Source: Oscillospiraceae bacterium (GTDB taxonomy: Bacteria > Bacillota_A > Clostridia > Oscillospirales > Oscillospiraceae). Taken from it: a DNA stretch of 42,205 nucleotides. Shown in pieces: positions 30,451-37,795 of this stretch (position 1 is its first letter; the number at the start of each line of letters is the position of its first letter). A program made the translations under genes and the position numbers. The notes below the pieces were generated by a model that worked only from the letters and a program-made list of their open reading frames with translations, had not been told where the DNA came from and made no database searches. Location of the stretch: contig JAFQHF010000058.1 of assembly GCA_017398105.1 (NCBI GenBank), forward strand, positions 1 through 42,205, given 5' to 3'.

Positions 30451-30892
30451 AGTTGACAAAAAAGAGCAAAAAAAATAAGCCCCTTTCGGAGCAAAACCGC
30501 TATAAATGTTTTGAAGTGACCCCCGGCTGCTGTACCTTGTGATCAGTACATTTGATGCAGGCAGGGGTCACTTCACTATACTCTTGATATCTAACATCTT
30601 TGATTAACCTCTCTTTCTACAGAATAGACGCGGCTTTCTGTTTGAATTGCTTCCGTTATCAATTCCTTTATTATCGTTTCAGAGGAAATTTATATTATCG
30701 GAAGATAAGGTGAAAGTCCGTCTTTCGATTCCGTTTTTCATGGGAATCTTGGTGAATCAGATCATTGGTATCACCTCTTTGTAGCTATATAATAGCGCAG
30801 ATATTTTTCTTTTTCAAGATGGAAGATTCCATAAGAAAGTTCGGTTACTTCCGTGCAAATGGTAGAAATCGGAAGTTTTGAGCAAATTACCG
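30451..30892. other. Long non-coding stretch with remnants
   Basis: Between the hydrolase and the next promoter. It holds a 12-bp inverted repeat TGAAGTGACCCC (30512-30523) / GGGGTCACTTCA (30564-30575) enclosing 40 bp, similar to a transposon end, and a decayed small gene on the minus strand. No intact gene. Confidence 0.55.
30591..30765 (-). pseudogene. Decayed small gene, possibly a ribbon-helix-helix antitoxin
   Basis: Minus strand: AAAGAGGTG followed by ATG at 30765, but a TGA is the third codon. The same frame continues MKNGIERRTFTLSSDNINFL to a stop; a neighbouring frame then reads SETIIKELITEAIQTESRVY and ends at TAG 30593-30591. Together this looks like one protein of about 57 residues broken by a stop and a frameshift. 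The RRTFTLSSD start suggests an antitoxin-like beta-strand, but this is weak. No toxin gene is adjacent. Confidence 0.35.
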
Positions 30893-30922
30893 TTGACAGT
30901 GCGGATAGGATTATGATATGAT
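30893..30922 (+). promoter_or_regulatory. Promoter of the 2-hydroxyacid dehydrogenase gene
   Basis: TTGACA (30893-30898), 18-bp spacer, TATGAT (30917-30922). Confidence 0.75.
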
Positions 30923-30931
30923 AAATATGTT

Positions 30932-30960
30932 GGGGCGGCTTTGACCGCCCTGTCTTTTTT
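30932..30960 (+). terminator. Terminator-like hairpin in the leader, possible attenuator
   Basis: GGGCGG (30933-30938) pairs with CCGCCC (30945-30950), 6-nt loop, then TGTCTTTTTT. It lies between the promoter and the ribosome binding site (AAAGGAGG at 30962-30969), so most transcripts could stop before the gene. Confidence 0.65.
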
Positions 30961-30976
30961 CAAAGGAGGCTGCACG

Positions 30977-31969
30977 ATGAAGGAAAAGAATAAGGCTCTG
31001 GTGCTGTTTCCCTGCGACGGCCCGACCCGGCAGCGGCTGGAAGCGGCGGCAGAGGGGAAATGCATTTTTTCCTATTATGAAAAAGACTGGCCCCGGGAAT
31101 ACTATCGGCAGCTCCTGAAGCAGACCGATATCATTCTGGGTGAGCCCAAAAATGAAGATTTTGCTTTCTGCGAGCATCTTCAGTGGATGCAGAGTCCCTC
31201 TTCCGGTGTCAATTACTATGTGGAGGGCGGCTGCTTTCCGAAAAATGCACTGCTTTCCTGCATGACCGGAGGCTACGGCAACATCCTGGCGGAGCATCTG
31301 CTGGCTATGGTGCTTTCTCTTTGCCGGCGGCTGCCGGAATACCGGGATCTGCAGCGGGAGAATACCTGGAAGCGGCTGTATTATGACAAGCAGCTGGAGG
31401 GAAGCACCCTGCTGACTCTGGGAGCCGGTGATATCGGCACCACAGTGGCAAAGTGGATGCGGCCCATGGTGGGAAAGATCATCGGCGTGCGCCGGGTGGT
31501 GCGGGAAAAGCCGGAGTGCTATGACGAAATGATCACCCTGAAGGAGCTGGATGCTGTTTTGCCGGAAGCGGATATCATCGTCTGCGCCCTGCCCCACACG
31601 CCGGAAACGGTGGGGCTTCTGAATGGGGAAAGGCTTCGGAAGATGAAAAAGGATGCGGTCCTGGTCAACGGAGGACGGGGAAGTCTCATCGATCAGGAGG
31701 CTCTGTGCTGCTGCATGGAGGAAGGCTGGTTCTGGGGCGTGGGTCTGGAAGTGACCACGCCGGAGCCTCTGCCGGAAAGCAGCCCTCTGTGGAAACAGCC
31801 CCGGATCATCATTACCCCCCATGCTGCAGGCAATTCCTTCGCTCCCGGCAGTCCCCTGGACCGGAAAATCTGGGATTTTATGATCGAAAACACAGCCCGG
31901 TATTTCCGGGGGGAGCCGGTTTTGAACCGGGTGGATTTCTCCACCGGCTATCGGACCACAACCTGTTAA
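30977..31969 (+). CDS. D-isomer-specific 2-hydroxyacid dehydrogenase family protein
   Basis: 330 residues from ATG 30977 (AAAGGAGG upstream). NAD-binding Rossmann motif GAGDIG at 149-154 and the catalytic triad of the family: Arg234 (NGGRG), Glu263 (TPEPLP) and His282 (TPHAAG). These enzymes reduce 2-ketoacids to D-2-hydroxyacids with NAD(P)H. The Rossmann loop continues TTVAKWMRPM and then RRVV, whose arginines might favour NADPH; this is only an inference. The exact substrate is unknown. A downstream promoter starts the next gene, so it is probably transcribed alone. Confidence 0.9.
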   Translation: MKEKNKALVLFPCDGPTRQRLEAAAEGKCIFSYYEKDWPREYYRQLLKQTDIILGEPKNEDFAFCEHLQWMQSPSSGVNYYVEGGCFPKNALLSCMTGGYGNILAEHLLAMVLSLCRRLPEYRDLQRENTWKRLYYDKQLEGSTLLTLGAGDIGTTVAKWMRPMVGKIIGVRRVVREKPECYDEMITLKELDAVLPEADIIVCALPHTPETVGLLNGERLRKMKKDAVLVNGGRGSLIDQEALCCCMEEGWFWGVGLEVTTPEPLPESSPLWKQPRIIITPHAAGNSFAPGSPLDRKIWDFMIENTARYFRGEPVLNRVDFSTGYRTTTC

Positions 31970-31987
31970 CAGAAAAGTAAAAAAGAG

Positions 31988-32016
31988 TTGAAAAATCCAG
32001 AAAATTCTGCTACTAT
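31988..32016 (+). promoter_or_regulatory. Promoter of the alpha/beta hydrolase gene
   Basis: TTGAAA (31988-31993), 17-bp spacer, TACTAT (32011-32016). Confidence 0.6.
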
Positions 32017-32051
32017 GAATAGTATCATTTTGAACGAACCGGGTGATGGGT

Positions 32052-32828
32052 ATGGAAAAAACGTTTCTGTTGAACCAGGGTGTTCTGGAGATCCCCTGCA
32101 AGCTTTCCGTTCCGGAGGACGCAGATGTCCGCCGTGTGATCCTGGGCGTGCACGGCTTGGGCGGCAGCACGAATGACGATATTCAATCAGGCATTGCCGA
32201 AGAAATGGAGATGTTCTCCTGCGCCACTTTCCGGTTTGATTTTCCGACCCATGGCGCAAGCCCTCTGGAGAGCGAATATTTTACGCTGGAGAACTGCGTG
32301 AACAGTTTGTATGCAGTGGCCTGCCATGCAAAGGAAACCTACCCGGAGGTGGAAGACCTGTGCATCTTTGCCACAGGCTTTGGCGCGTATGTCACGCTGG
32401 TGGCCCTGCAGGATCTGATGGAGCTTCCCGGCAGGATCAAGCTGGTGCTTCAGACACCCTCCGTGATGATGCACGAGACGCTGCTTGCCATGAAGCACGT
32501 TACCCGGCCTACATTCCAGGCAATGGGCATGATCTCCTTCCGCTCCAAGCGGCCGCTGGATGTGACGTACCAGTTCTATGAAGATCTGCGGGAAAATGAC
32601 GTGATGCGGGCCTTCCCTGTGCCTATGCTGATCCTTCACGGTGAGGAGGATGCCTACATCCGTATGGAGGATATCCAGAATTTCCGCCGGATCAATGAGC
32701 GCGCCAAGCTGGTGATCATCCCCGGTACCAGCCACCGCTTCCTGGAAGACGGCGCCTGGGATATGGTGCTGGATCTGACCCGAGACTGGTTCGAATTTGA
32801 GCAGGTTCTGTGCTGCGACTGGGAATGA
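32052..32828 (+). CDS. Alpha/beta hydrolase-fold protein lacking the serine nucleophile
   Basis: 258 residues from ATG 32052; two in-frame starts (GTG 32043, ATG 32046) lie upstream, but GGGTGATGGG then serves as ribosome binding site. Fold marks: VHGLGGSTND (33-42, oxyanion loop), RFDFPTHGAS (61-70), LILHGEEDAYI with Asp200, and GTSHRF with His228. At the nucleophile elbow, where G-x-S-x-G is expected, the sequence is A-T-G-F-G (107-111), so Gly109 replaces the serine. The protein may be catalytically inactive in the usual sense, bind ligands, or use another residue. No signal peptide; cytoplasmic. A strong terminator follows. Confidence 0.8.
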   Translation: MEKTFLLNQGVLEIPCKLSVPEDADVRRVILGVHGLGGSTNDDIQSGIAEEMEMFSCATFRFDFPTHGASPLESEYFTLENCVNSLYAVACHAKETYPEVEDLCIFATGFGAYVTLVALQDLMELPGRIKLVLQTPSVMMHETLLAMKHVTRPTFQAMGMISFRSKRPLDVTYQFYEDLRENDVMRAFPVPMLILHGEEDAYIRMEDIQNFRRINERAKLVIIPGTSHRFLEDGAWDMVLDLTRDWFEFEQVLCCDWE

Positions 32829-32837
32829 ATGCAATAT

Positions 32838-32889
32838 ACACCCCATTTTCCGGTGGCCTGAGAGGGTGCACCGGGGAATGGGGTGTTTC
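32838..32889 (+). terminator. Large terminator hairpin after the hydrolase gene
   Basis: ACACCCCATT with AATGGGGTGT and CCGGTG with CACCGG form an 18-bp stem with two G-T pairs and a 13-nt loop. Only a short TTTCT follows. Confidence 0.65.
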
Positions 32890-32978
32890 TGGCCTTTGGG
32901 AAGGTTCGGAGGCTTTGTTTTGTGGGGCCACGCTTTTTGGCAGAAATCCGCAGATAACTGCCGTCCGCCAAATTCTCC

Positions 32979-33007
32979 TTGACTTATACCGCATTTCACC
33001 GCATAAT
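32979..33007 (+). promoter_or_regulatory. Promoter of the leucine-rich-repeat gene
   Basis: TTGACT (32979-32984), 17-bp spacer, CATAAT (33002-33007). Confidence 0.65.
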
Positions 33008-33059
33008 AATACCATATGCGAAAAAACGGGCTGAAGTTGCAGCCGGGGAGGAAAATTGC

Positions 33060-34661
33060 GTGCGCGTTAAGAAAAAACTGTGGGTGATCGTTGCGGTTCT
33101 GCTGCTGGCTGCATTGCTGGCAGGTGGGGCTGTCTGGGTCACTCTGAATTATCATATTGTGGGCATGCGGCTGTATGCCAAGCAGGCACGTTTTCTGGAC
33201 CTGCGGGGAGAGTCGATCCGCGTCAGCGACTATGATACCCTGCGGGAAAAGCTGCCGGAGGCGGAAATCCGCTGGGATGTTCCCTTCCAGGGGGGCGTGC
33301 TGAAGGACGATGCCCGGCATGTGAGCGTGTCAAAGCTGTCCATGGCGGATGTGGTGCGGCTGGATTATCTGCCGGAGCTGGAAACGGTGGCGGCTTACAA
33401 CTGCGGCGACTATGAGGCCCTTGCGGCCCTGCAGCAACGCCGTCCGGAGGTAAAGATCCGCTTTATGGTGCCCATCAACGGCGAAAAGTATCATCAGGCC
33501 ACCACTGTGGTGGAGGAAGAGGCGTTCAGCCAGGAGGATATCCGCCTTCTGCAGTACCTGCCGCAGCTGGAGACCGTGGTGCTCTCCGGTGGGGAAAGCA
33601 TGGAAACAGTACAGCAGCTGCAGGAATACTGCCGGGAGAACCGGCTGAATTTCGCCATCCGGGCGGGCATGACCCTGGTATACGAGGATCAGCAGGAGGT
33701 GGAGCTGGAATATGCCTCCAATGAACATCTGAATCTGCTGGAATGCCTGACGGATCTGAAGAAAGTGCATTTTTACAAGCCTGTGGCCGATGCGGAAAAG
33801 CTGATCGCCCTGAAGAAGGAATGGCCGGATGTGGAGATTTCCTGGGAGCAGGAGATCGGCGGTCAGACCATGCTGGATACGGACACGGAGGTGGATCTGT
33901 CCGGTGTTTCCCTGACGGATCTGGATTATGTGAAGGATATGATGGAGTATCTGCCGGATGCGGAGCTTCTGATCCTGGGCCTGTGCGGCATCGACAATCC
34001 GGACTGGGGCAACAGCAAGGCGAAGGTAGCGGGCATCTGCCCCATTGAAAATGAAGCGGTGGCAGCCTTCCGGGACGAAGTCCGGGAGCAGTATAAGGTG
34101 GCCTGGACGGTGCGCCTGGGCCCCAACATTGCCCTGCGGACAGACAAGGACAATTTTATGCCCAACCATTTCGGCGTGGGCATCCTGACGGATGAATATG
34201 CCTACAACCTGCGCTACTGCGAGGATATGGTCTGCCTGGACGTGGGCCATATGACCCTGACGGACATCAGCTTTGTGGAGTTCATGCCCAAGCTGAAGTA
34301 CCTGATCCTGGCCTGGACGGAGGTGCAGTATATTGAACCCATCCGCACCTGTAAAAACCTGATATTCCTGGAGCTGGACAACAGCTGCATCCGGGACTAT
34401 TCTCCTCTGGTGGACTGCACGGCATTACAGGATCTGAACATCGGCAAGACCTACTGCGACATTACCCCCATTCTGGAAATGACCTGGCTGAACAACCTGT
34501 ACATGATCTTCGGCTCCCAGCGCAGCGCATACCTGGCGTCTCAGGCCCTGCCGGACACCCGGGTGGCCTTCCGGGGCACGGCGACCGTGGGCGCAGGCTG
34601 GCGGCGGCTGCCCAATTACTATGATATGCGGGACTGCCTGGGCATGTATTACATGAACTGA
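33060..34661 (+). CDS. Membrane-anchored leucine-rich-repeat protein
   Basis: 533 residues starting at GTG 33060, 8 nt after GGGGAGG; the frame is open 27 codons upstream but across the promoter. VKKKL and a hydrophobic stretch (residues 7-27) form a signal anchor, so the rest is outside the cell. Repeats of the kind LDYLPELETVAAYN, LQYLPQLETVVLSG, MEYLPDAELLILG, FMPKLKYLILAWTEV and CKNLIFLELDN mark an irregular leucine-rich-repeat solenoid, probably for protein or glycan binding. There is no LPxTG or NPxTN-like sorting signal at the C-terminus, so the neighbouring sortase does not obviously act on it. Function unknown. Confidence 0.8.
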   Translation: MRVKKKLWVIVAVLLLAALLAGGAVWVTLNYHIVGMRLYAKQARFLDLRGESIRVSDYDTLREKLPEAEIRWDVPFQGGVLKDDARHVSVSKLSMADVVRLDYLPELETVAAYNCGDYEALAALQQRRPEVKIRFMVPINGEKYHQATTVVEEEAFSQEDIRLLQYLPQLETVVLSGGESMETVQQLQEYCRENRLNFAIRAGMTLVYEDQQEVELEYASNEHLNLLECLTDLKKVHFYKPVADAEKLIALKKEWPDVEISWEQEIGGQTMLDTDTEVDLSGVSLTDLDYVKDMMEYLPDAELLILGLCGIDNPDWGNSKAKVAGICPIENEAVAAFRDEVREQYKVAWTVRLGPNIALRTDKDNFMPNHFGVGILTDEYAYNLRYCEDMVCLDVGHMTLTDISFVEFMPKLKYLILAWTEVQYIEPIRTCKNLIFLELDNSCIRDYSPLVDCTALQDLNIGKTYCDITPILEMTWLNNLYMIFGSQRSAYLASQALPDTRVAFRGTATVGAGWRRLPNYYDMRDCLGMYYMN

Positions 34662-34725
34662 CAGAAACGGGAATGGGTATCTCAAAAAAGCGTTTTTCGT
34701 AATATTTTCTTAAGAAATGCATTGC

Positions 34726-34754
34726 TTGACATGGTGTGCGGCGATGATTATAAT
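34726..34754 (+). promoter_or_regulatory. Consensus sigma-A promoter of the sortase gene
   Basis: TTGACA (34726-34731), exactly 17-bp spacer, TATAAT (34749-34754): a full match to the consensus and the strongest promoter in the window. Confidence 0.9.
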
Positions 34755-34775
34755 GATTGGATGGAGGTATCGCCT

Positions 34776-35564
34776 ATGAAAAAAGTTTTGTTTACCGTTA
34801 CCGTTCTGCTGCTGGTGGCAGCCTTTGGCATCAGCGCATTTCTGGTGGGCAGCTACGTGCTCAACGGAAAAAAGCAGGAGGAAAAGTTTGATAATTTGTC
34901 TGAGATCGTTGCCAATGCCGAGGCGGAGAACGTTGACCCCGAGGACCCGGAAGCAACCCATCCCCGGATCGAGCTGCGGGATGAAAACGGCATCCTGAAG
35001 TCCTACAAGGAGATCCACGAGATGAATCCCGATACTGTGGGCTGGCTGAAGATGGAGGGCACGGAGATCGACTATCCCGTTATGCAGACCCCCAATGACC
35101 CCGGGTTCTACCTGTACCGGGATTTCGACAAGGGCAACAGCGACCGGGGCTGCATCTTCGCCTGGGAAGCAGCGGATGTGACCGAGCCCAGCGACAACAT
35201 CACGCTCTTCGGCCACAATATGCGCGACGGCAGCATGTTTGCCTCCCTGAATGCCTATACGGACAAATCCGCCTGGGAGACCAACAGCCTGATCTTCTTT
35301 GATACCCTGACGGAGTACCACACCTACAAGATCTTCGCGGTCTTCAAGACTGAGGCCAGCGTGGACAAGGGCTTTAAGTACCATCAGTTCGTGGATGCAG
35401 CGGACGAGGAGGAATTCGATGAATTCGTTTCCACCTGCAAGGAGCTGTCCTTCTACGATACCGGCATTACCCCTGTGTATGGCGACAAGCTGCTGTGCCT
35501 GTCCACCTGCGAATACACCCTGGAAAACGGCCGCCTGGTGGTGGCTGCTGTCCGGATCACCTGA
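34776..35564 (+). CDS. srtB: Class B sortase
   Basis: 262 residues from ATG 34776 (GGAGG upstream); earlier in-frame codons lie in the promoter. An N-terminal membrane anchor (about 4-27) places the catalytic domain outside. Sortase residues: His147 (FGHNMRDGSMF), Cys245 (LCLSTCEYTL) and Arg253 (NGRLVVAAVR). Class B features: the DPGFYLYRDF and IFAWEA segments and the helix between strands. It cleaves a sorting signal of a surface protein and joins it to the cell wall. No substrate gene with a recognisable motif is in the window, so the target is encoded elsewhere. A terminator follows. Confidence 0.93.
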   Translation: MKKVLFTVTVLLLVAAFGISAFLVGSYVLNGKKQEEKFDNLSEIVANAEAENVDPEDPEATHPRIELRDENGILKSYKEIHEMNPDTVGWLKMEGTEIDYPVMQTPNDPGFYLYRDFDKGNSDRGCIFAWEAADVTEPSDNITLFGHNMRDGSMFASLNAYTDKSAWETNSLIFFDTLTEYHTYKIFAVFKTEASVDKGFKYHQFVDAADEEEFDEFVSTCKELSFYDTGITPVYGDKLLCLSTCEYTLENGRLVVAAVRIT

Positions 35565-35577
35565 GAATAAGAGGAAA

Positions 35578-35609
35578 AACCTTCCCGGAAGCAAACGGGA
35601 AGGTTTTTT
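35578..35609 (+). terminator. Terminator after the sortase gene
   Basis: Ten-bp perfect stem AACCTTCCCG / CGGGAAGGTT, 8-nt loop, then TTTT. Confidence 0.92.
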
Positions 35610-35656
35610 GCAGGCAGGAGGGGAAGGCGCGTTTAACGTTCTGAAAAACCATACTC

Positions 35657-35797
35657 CGTAGAGGAGGATTTTCAATCCTCCCTGATCTGTCGATCAAATC
35701 CCGGATAAACATTCTGCACAATGACCGCTGTGTTTAGGGCGGATTGAAAATCCGCCCCTACGATGAGATGCGCCATTTGTGCGTTAAAGGATTATTT
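35657..35797. repeat. Paired REP-like element in the gap before the ECF gene
   Basis: Left half CGTAGAGGAGGATT...AATCCTCC and right half GGCGGATT...AATCCGCCCCTACG (ending 35762), separated by about 55 bp that contain ATTCTGCACA, the inverted form of the TGTGCAGAAT seen in related elements. The terminal motif AAAGGATTATTT (35786-35797) resembles AAACGATAATTT of the 23189 element. The two halves differ in one block, so they have diverged. Confidence 0.78.
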
Positions 35798-35830
35798 CAC
35801 GTTTTTCAAAATTTCATCCCCCGGGGGGGC

Positions 35831-35859
35831 TTCAATCGGTGGAAACTTATTGATATAAT
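35831..35859 (+). promoter_or_regulatory. Promoter of the ECF transporter / methyltransferase operon
   Basis: TTCAAT (35831-35836), 17-bp spacer, TATAAT (35854-35859); -35 weak. Confidence 0.5.
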
Positions 35860-35892
35860 AAGTCCATAAAAAGAAGAAGGGGGCTCCCGACT

Positions 35893-36447
35893 ATGAAACT
35901 CCGTAATTCCGTCAGAAATATGACACTGAGCGCCGTGTGCGTTGCCATGTGCGTGGTGCTGCCCATTGCGTTCCATTCCATCCCCAATGCCGGAAGCGTG
36001 TTCCTGCCCATGCACATCCCTGTGCTGATCTGCGGCATGATCTGCGGCTGGCCCTATGGCTTCCTGTGCGGCCTGCTGGGACCGGCCCTCAGCTGTGTGC
36101 TTACCGGTATGCCTCCCATGGCCATGCTGCCTGCCATGATGATCGAGTGCGGCGTCTACGGCCTGGTGTCCGGCATCGTGCTGAAGTACGTTCATACCAA
36201 ACATACCTATGCGGATCTGTATATCGCTCTGGTCACTGCCATGATCGCCGGCCGTGTGCTGTCCGGCATCGCCAAGGCGCTGATCTTTACTCCCGGTCTG
36301 GCCCTGTCTGCCTGGGTCACTGCCAGCTTCGTCACCGCTCTGCCCGGTATTCTGATCCAGCTGGTGTTCCTGCCCAGCGTAGTGCTGACGCTGATGAAGG
36401 CCAGGATCATTCCCATCCGTTACGCAAAAGGAGAGATAACTGCTTGA
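35893..36447 (+). CDS. ECF transporter S component
   Basis: 184 residues, about six hydrophobic helices, the size and layout of substrate-binding S components of energy-coupling-factor vitamin transporters. Visible motif: SVFLPMHIPVLICGMICGWP followed by YGFLCGLLGPALS and GMPPM, a loop seen in vitamin-type S components. It works with shared EcfA/A'/T subunits encoded elsewhere. The ligand is unknown. The gene is translationally coupled to the methyltransferase: its stop (36445-36447) overlaps that gene's TTG start. The link suggests that the imported compound is a methyltransferase-related cofactor, metal complex or vitamin. Confidence 0.83.
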   Translation: MKLRNSVRNMTLSAVCVAMCVVLPIAFHSIPNAGSVFLPMHIPVLICGMICGWPYGFLCGLLGPALSCVLTGMPPMAMLPAMMIECGVYGLVSGIVLKYVHTKHTYADLYIALVTAMIAGRVLSGIAKALIFTPGLALSAWVTASFVTALPGILIQLVFLPSVVLTLMKARIIPIRYAKGEITA

Positions 36448-37328
36448 ACAAACAGGATATCGTTGCTTTTTTCGACCGCTGCGCTCCCACCTGGGATGCG
36501 GAGCTGATCAAAAATGACACTGTCATAAATACCATTCTGGATAACGCCGAGATCGAAGCAGGCCAGGACATTCTGGATGTGGCCTGCGGCACCGGTGTGA
36601 TGATCCCTTATTATCTGGAGCGGGGTGCCGCTTCCGTTACCGGTATCGATATTTCTGCGGAAATGGCGAAGATCGCTGCCGGAAAATTTGAAAATACAGA
36701 AGCCGTGCAGATCCTCTGCGGCGATGTGGAGGAGACCGCCTTCGAGAAAAAATTCGACCGGATCGTGGTCTACAATGCCTTCCCCCATTTTCCCAACCCC
36801 CAGCGGCTCATCGGCGTGCTGGCAGGTCTTCTGAAGGAGGAGGGCCGTCTGACCATCGCCCACGGCGCCAGCCGGGAGAGCATTGACAACCACCATAAGG
36901 GCAGTGCCAGCAAGGTTTCCAACGGCCTCATGTCTGCCGACAGCCTGAAGGCTCTGTTCGACCCTCACTTTGAGGTGGAGGCCGTGATCTCCAACAGCCG
37001 GATGTATCAGGTATCCGGCGTGAAGCGGGAGGGACATGTCCACAGTCACGGCGGACATACCCATTCCCATGCCCATGGTCACGACCATTCTCACAGCCAC
37101 GGCGATCTGACCGGGGACACCCCCATGGAAGAGCTGCTGGCCCTGATGAAATTCATGATCAGCCACAACGATGCCCATGCCCAGGAGCTGGCTGAGCTGG
37201 CAGGGCAACTGAAGACCGTGGGCAAGGCCCGGGCCTACTATCAGATCATGGATGCGGTGGCCAATTTCGACATGGTAAACGCCCAGCTGGATGCGGTTCT
37301 GAAGGAACTGAGCATCGAAGATTTTTAA
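36444..37328 (+). CDS. Class I SAM-dependent methyltransferase with His-rich segment
   Basis: 294 residues from TTG 36444, 10 nt after AAAGGAG; this is the only start giving a full methyltransferase fold. Motif I DVACGTGVMIPYYLERGA (near residues 44-61), acidic GIDIS and later YNAFPHFPNP. After the catalytic domain there is a stretch with 11 histidines in 23 residues (about 200-222; HSH, HAHGHDHSHSH), then an about 65-residue helical domain (HNDAHAQELAELAGQL). The His-rich stretch should bind Ni, Co, Zn or similar. Coupling with an ECF S component suggests metal or corrinoid/vitamin metabolism; the methyl acceptor is unknown. A strong terminator follows. Confidence 0.85.
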   Translation: MNKQDIVAFFDRCAPTWDAELIKNDTVINTILDNAEIEAGQDILDVACGTGVMIPYYLERGAASVTGIDISAEMAKIAAGKFENTEAVQILCGDVEETAFEKKFDRIVVYNAFPHFPNPQRLIGVLAGLLKEEGRLTIAHGASRESIDNHHKGSASKVSNGLMSADSLKALFDPHFEVEAVISNSRMYQVSGVKREGHVHSHGGHTHSHAHGHDHSHSHGDLTGDTPMEELLALMKFMISHNDAHAQELAELAGQLKTVGKARAYYQIMDAVANFDMVNAQLDAVLKELSIEDF

Positions 37329-37332
37329 TAAT

Positions 37333-37376
37333 CAGGCCCCGTGCAGAGAAACGCACGGGGCCTGACTGGCTTTTTT
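37333..37376 (+). terminator. Terminator after the methyltransferase gene
   Basis: Twelve-bp stem CAGGCCCCGTGC / GCACGGGGCCTG with an 8-nt loop, then ACTGGCTTTTTT. Confidence 0.85.
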
Positions 37377-37582
37377 GGGAAAAAGGCCGTTTAGCACATT
37401 GTTCCATGCAGGGCGGGGCTATTTAAATTTTTGTATGATTGCCCCGGCAATCATCTCTGTTACAGATTCGCTGCACGGAGCACCACTCCGCCGACCCGCT
37501 ATCGAGGATTGCCGTGGATGATATGATTGTATTTGTTACATTTCGCGCCATTTTTTTACCTGGGCAGTTTCGCAACCTGCTT

Positions 37583-37607
37583 GGCGGGGTCATGACCCCG
37601 CCCTACA
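37583..37607. repeat. Perfect 20-bp palindrome GGCGGGGTCATGACCCCGCC
   Basis: Self-complementary over 20 bp and followed by CTACA; a form of the REP-like family with the GGGTCATGACCC core of 30431-30442. Confidence 0.85.
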
Positions 37608-37639
37608 ATGGCGTATTAGCGAAACGATTATTCACCGTA

Positions 37640-37705
37640 GTAACGAACCGAGCGGGTTTGGGCAGTAACGATTCCCGCCGCACCGAACACGCATTAGCCG
37701 TCGGC
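37640..37705 (-). repeat. 66-bp dispersed repeat, copy B (inverted relative to 28521)
   Basis: Reverse complement matches 28521-28586 at about 85% by eye, with short mismatches only. Non-coding in both places. Confidence 0.8.
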
Positions 37706-37737
37706 CCATGCCGACAAACGATAATTTTTCTTTCCTC

Positions 37738-37766
37738 TTGTCCTGGCGGGAAAAGTGCTTTATAAT
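37738..37766 (+). promoter_or_regulatory. Promoter of the GH2 gene
   Basis: TTGTCC (37738-37743), 17-bp spacer, TATAAT (37761-37766), 29 nt before the ATG. Confidence 0.7.
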
Positions 37767-37795
37767 AGGGAAAATGACACAAAGGAGGCTTTGCG

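Larger units (their letters stand above)
37377..37737. other. Repeat-rich gap before the GH2 gene
   Basis: No gene. It holds a perfect 20-bp palindrome (37583-37602), the second copy of a 66-bp repeat (37640-37705), and flanking motifs AAACGATTATTC (37623-37634) and AAACGATAATTT (37715-37726) that recall the termini of the 23189 element. Sequence 37400-37560 shows nothing recognisable. Confidence 0.6.

Noticed and set aside
30660..30780. Group II intron or riboswitch fragment around GGTGAAAGTCCG
   Set aside because: Only one short string matches; no domain V-like hairpin or other conserved part. A decayed small coding frame on the minus strand explains the region better.
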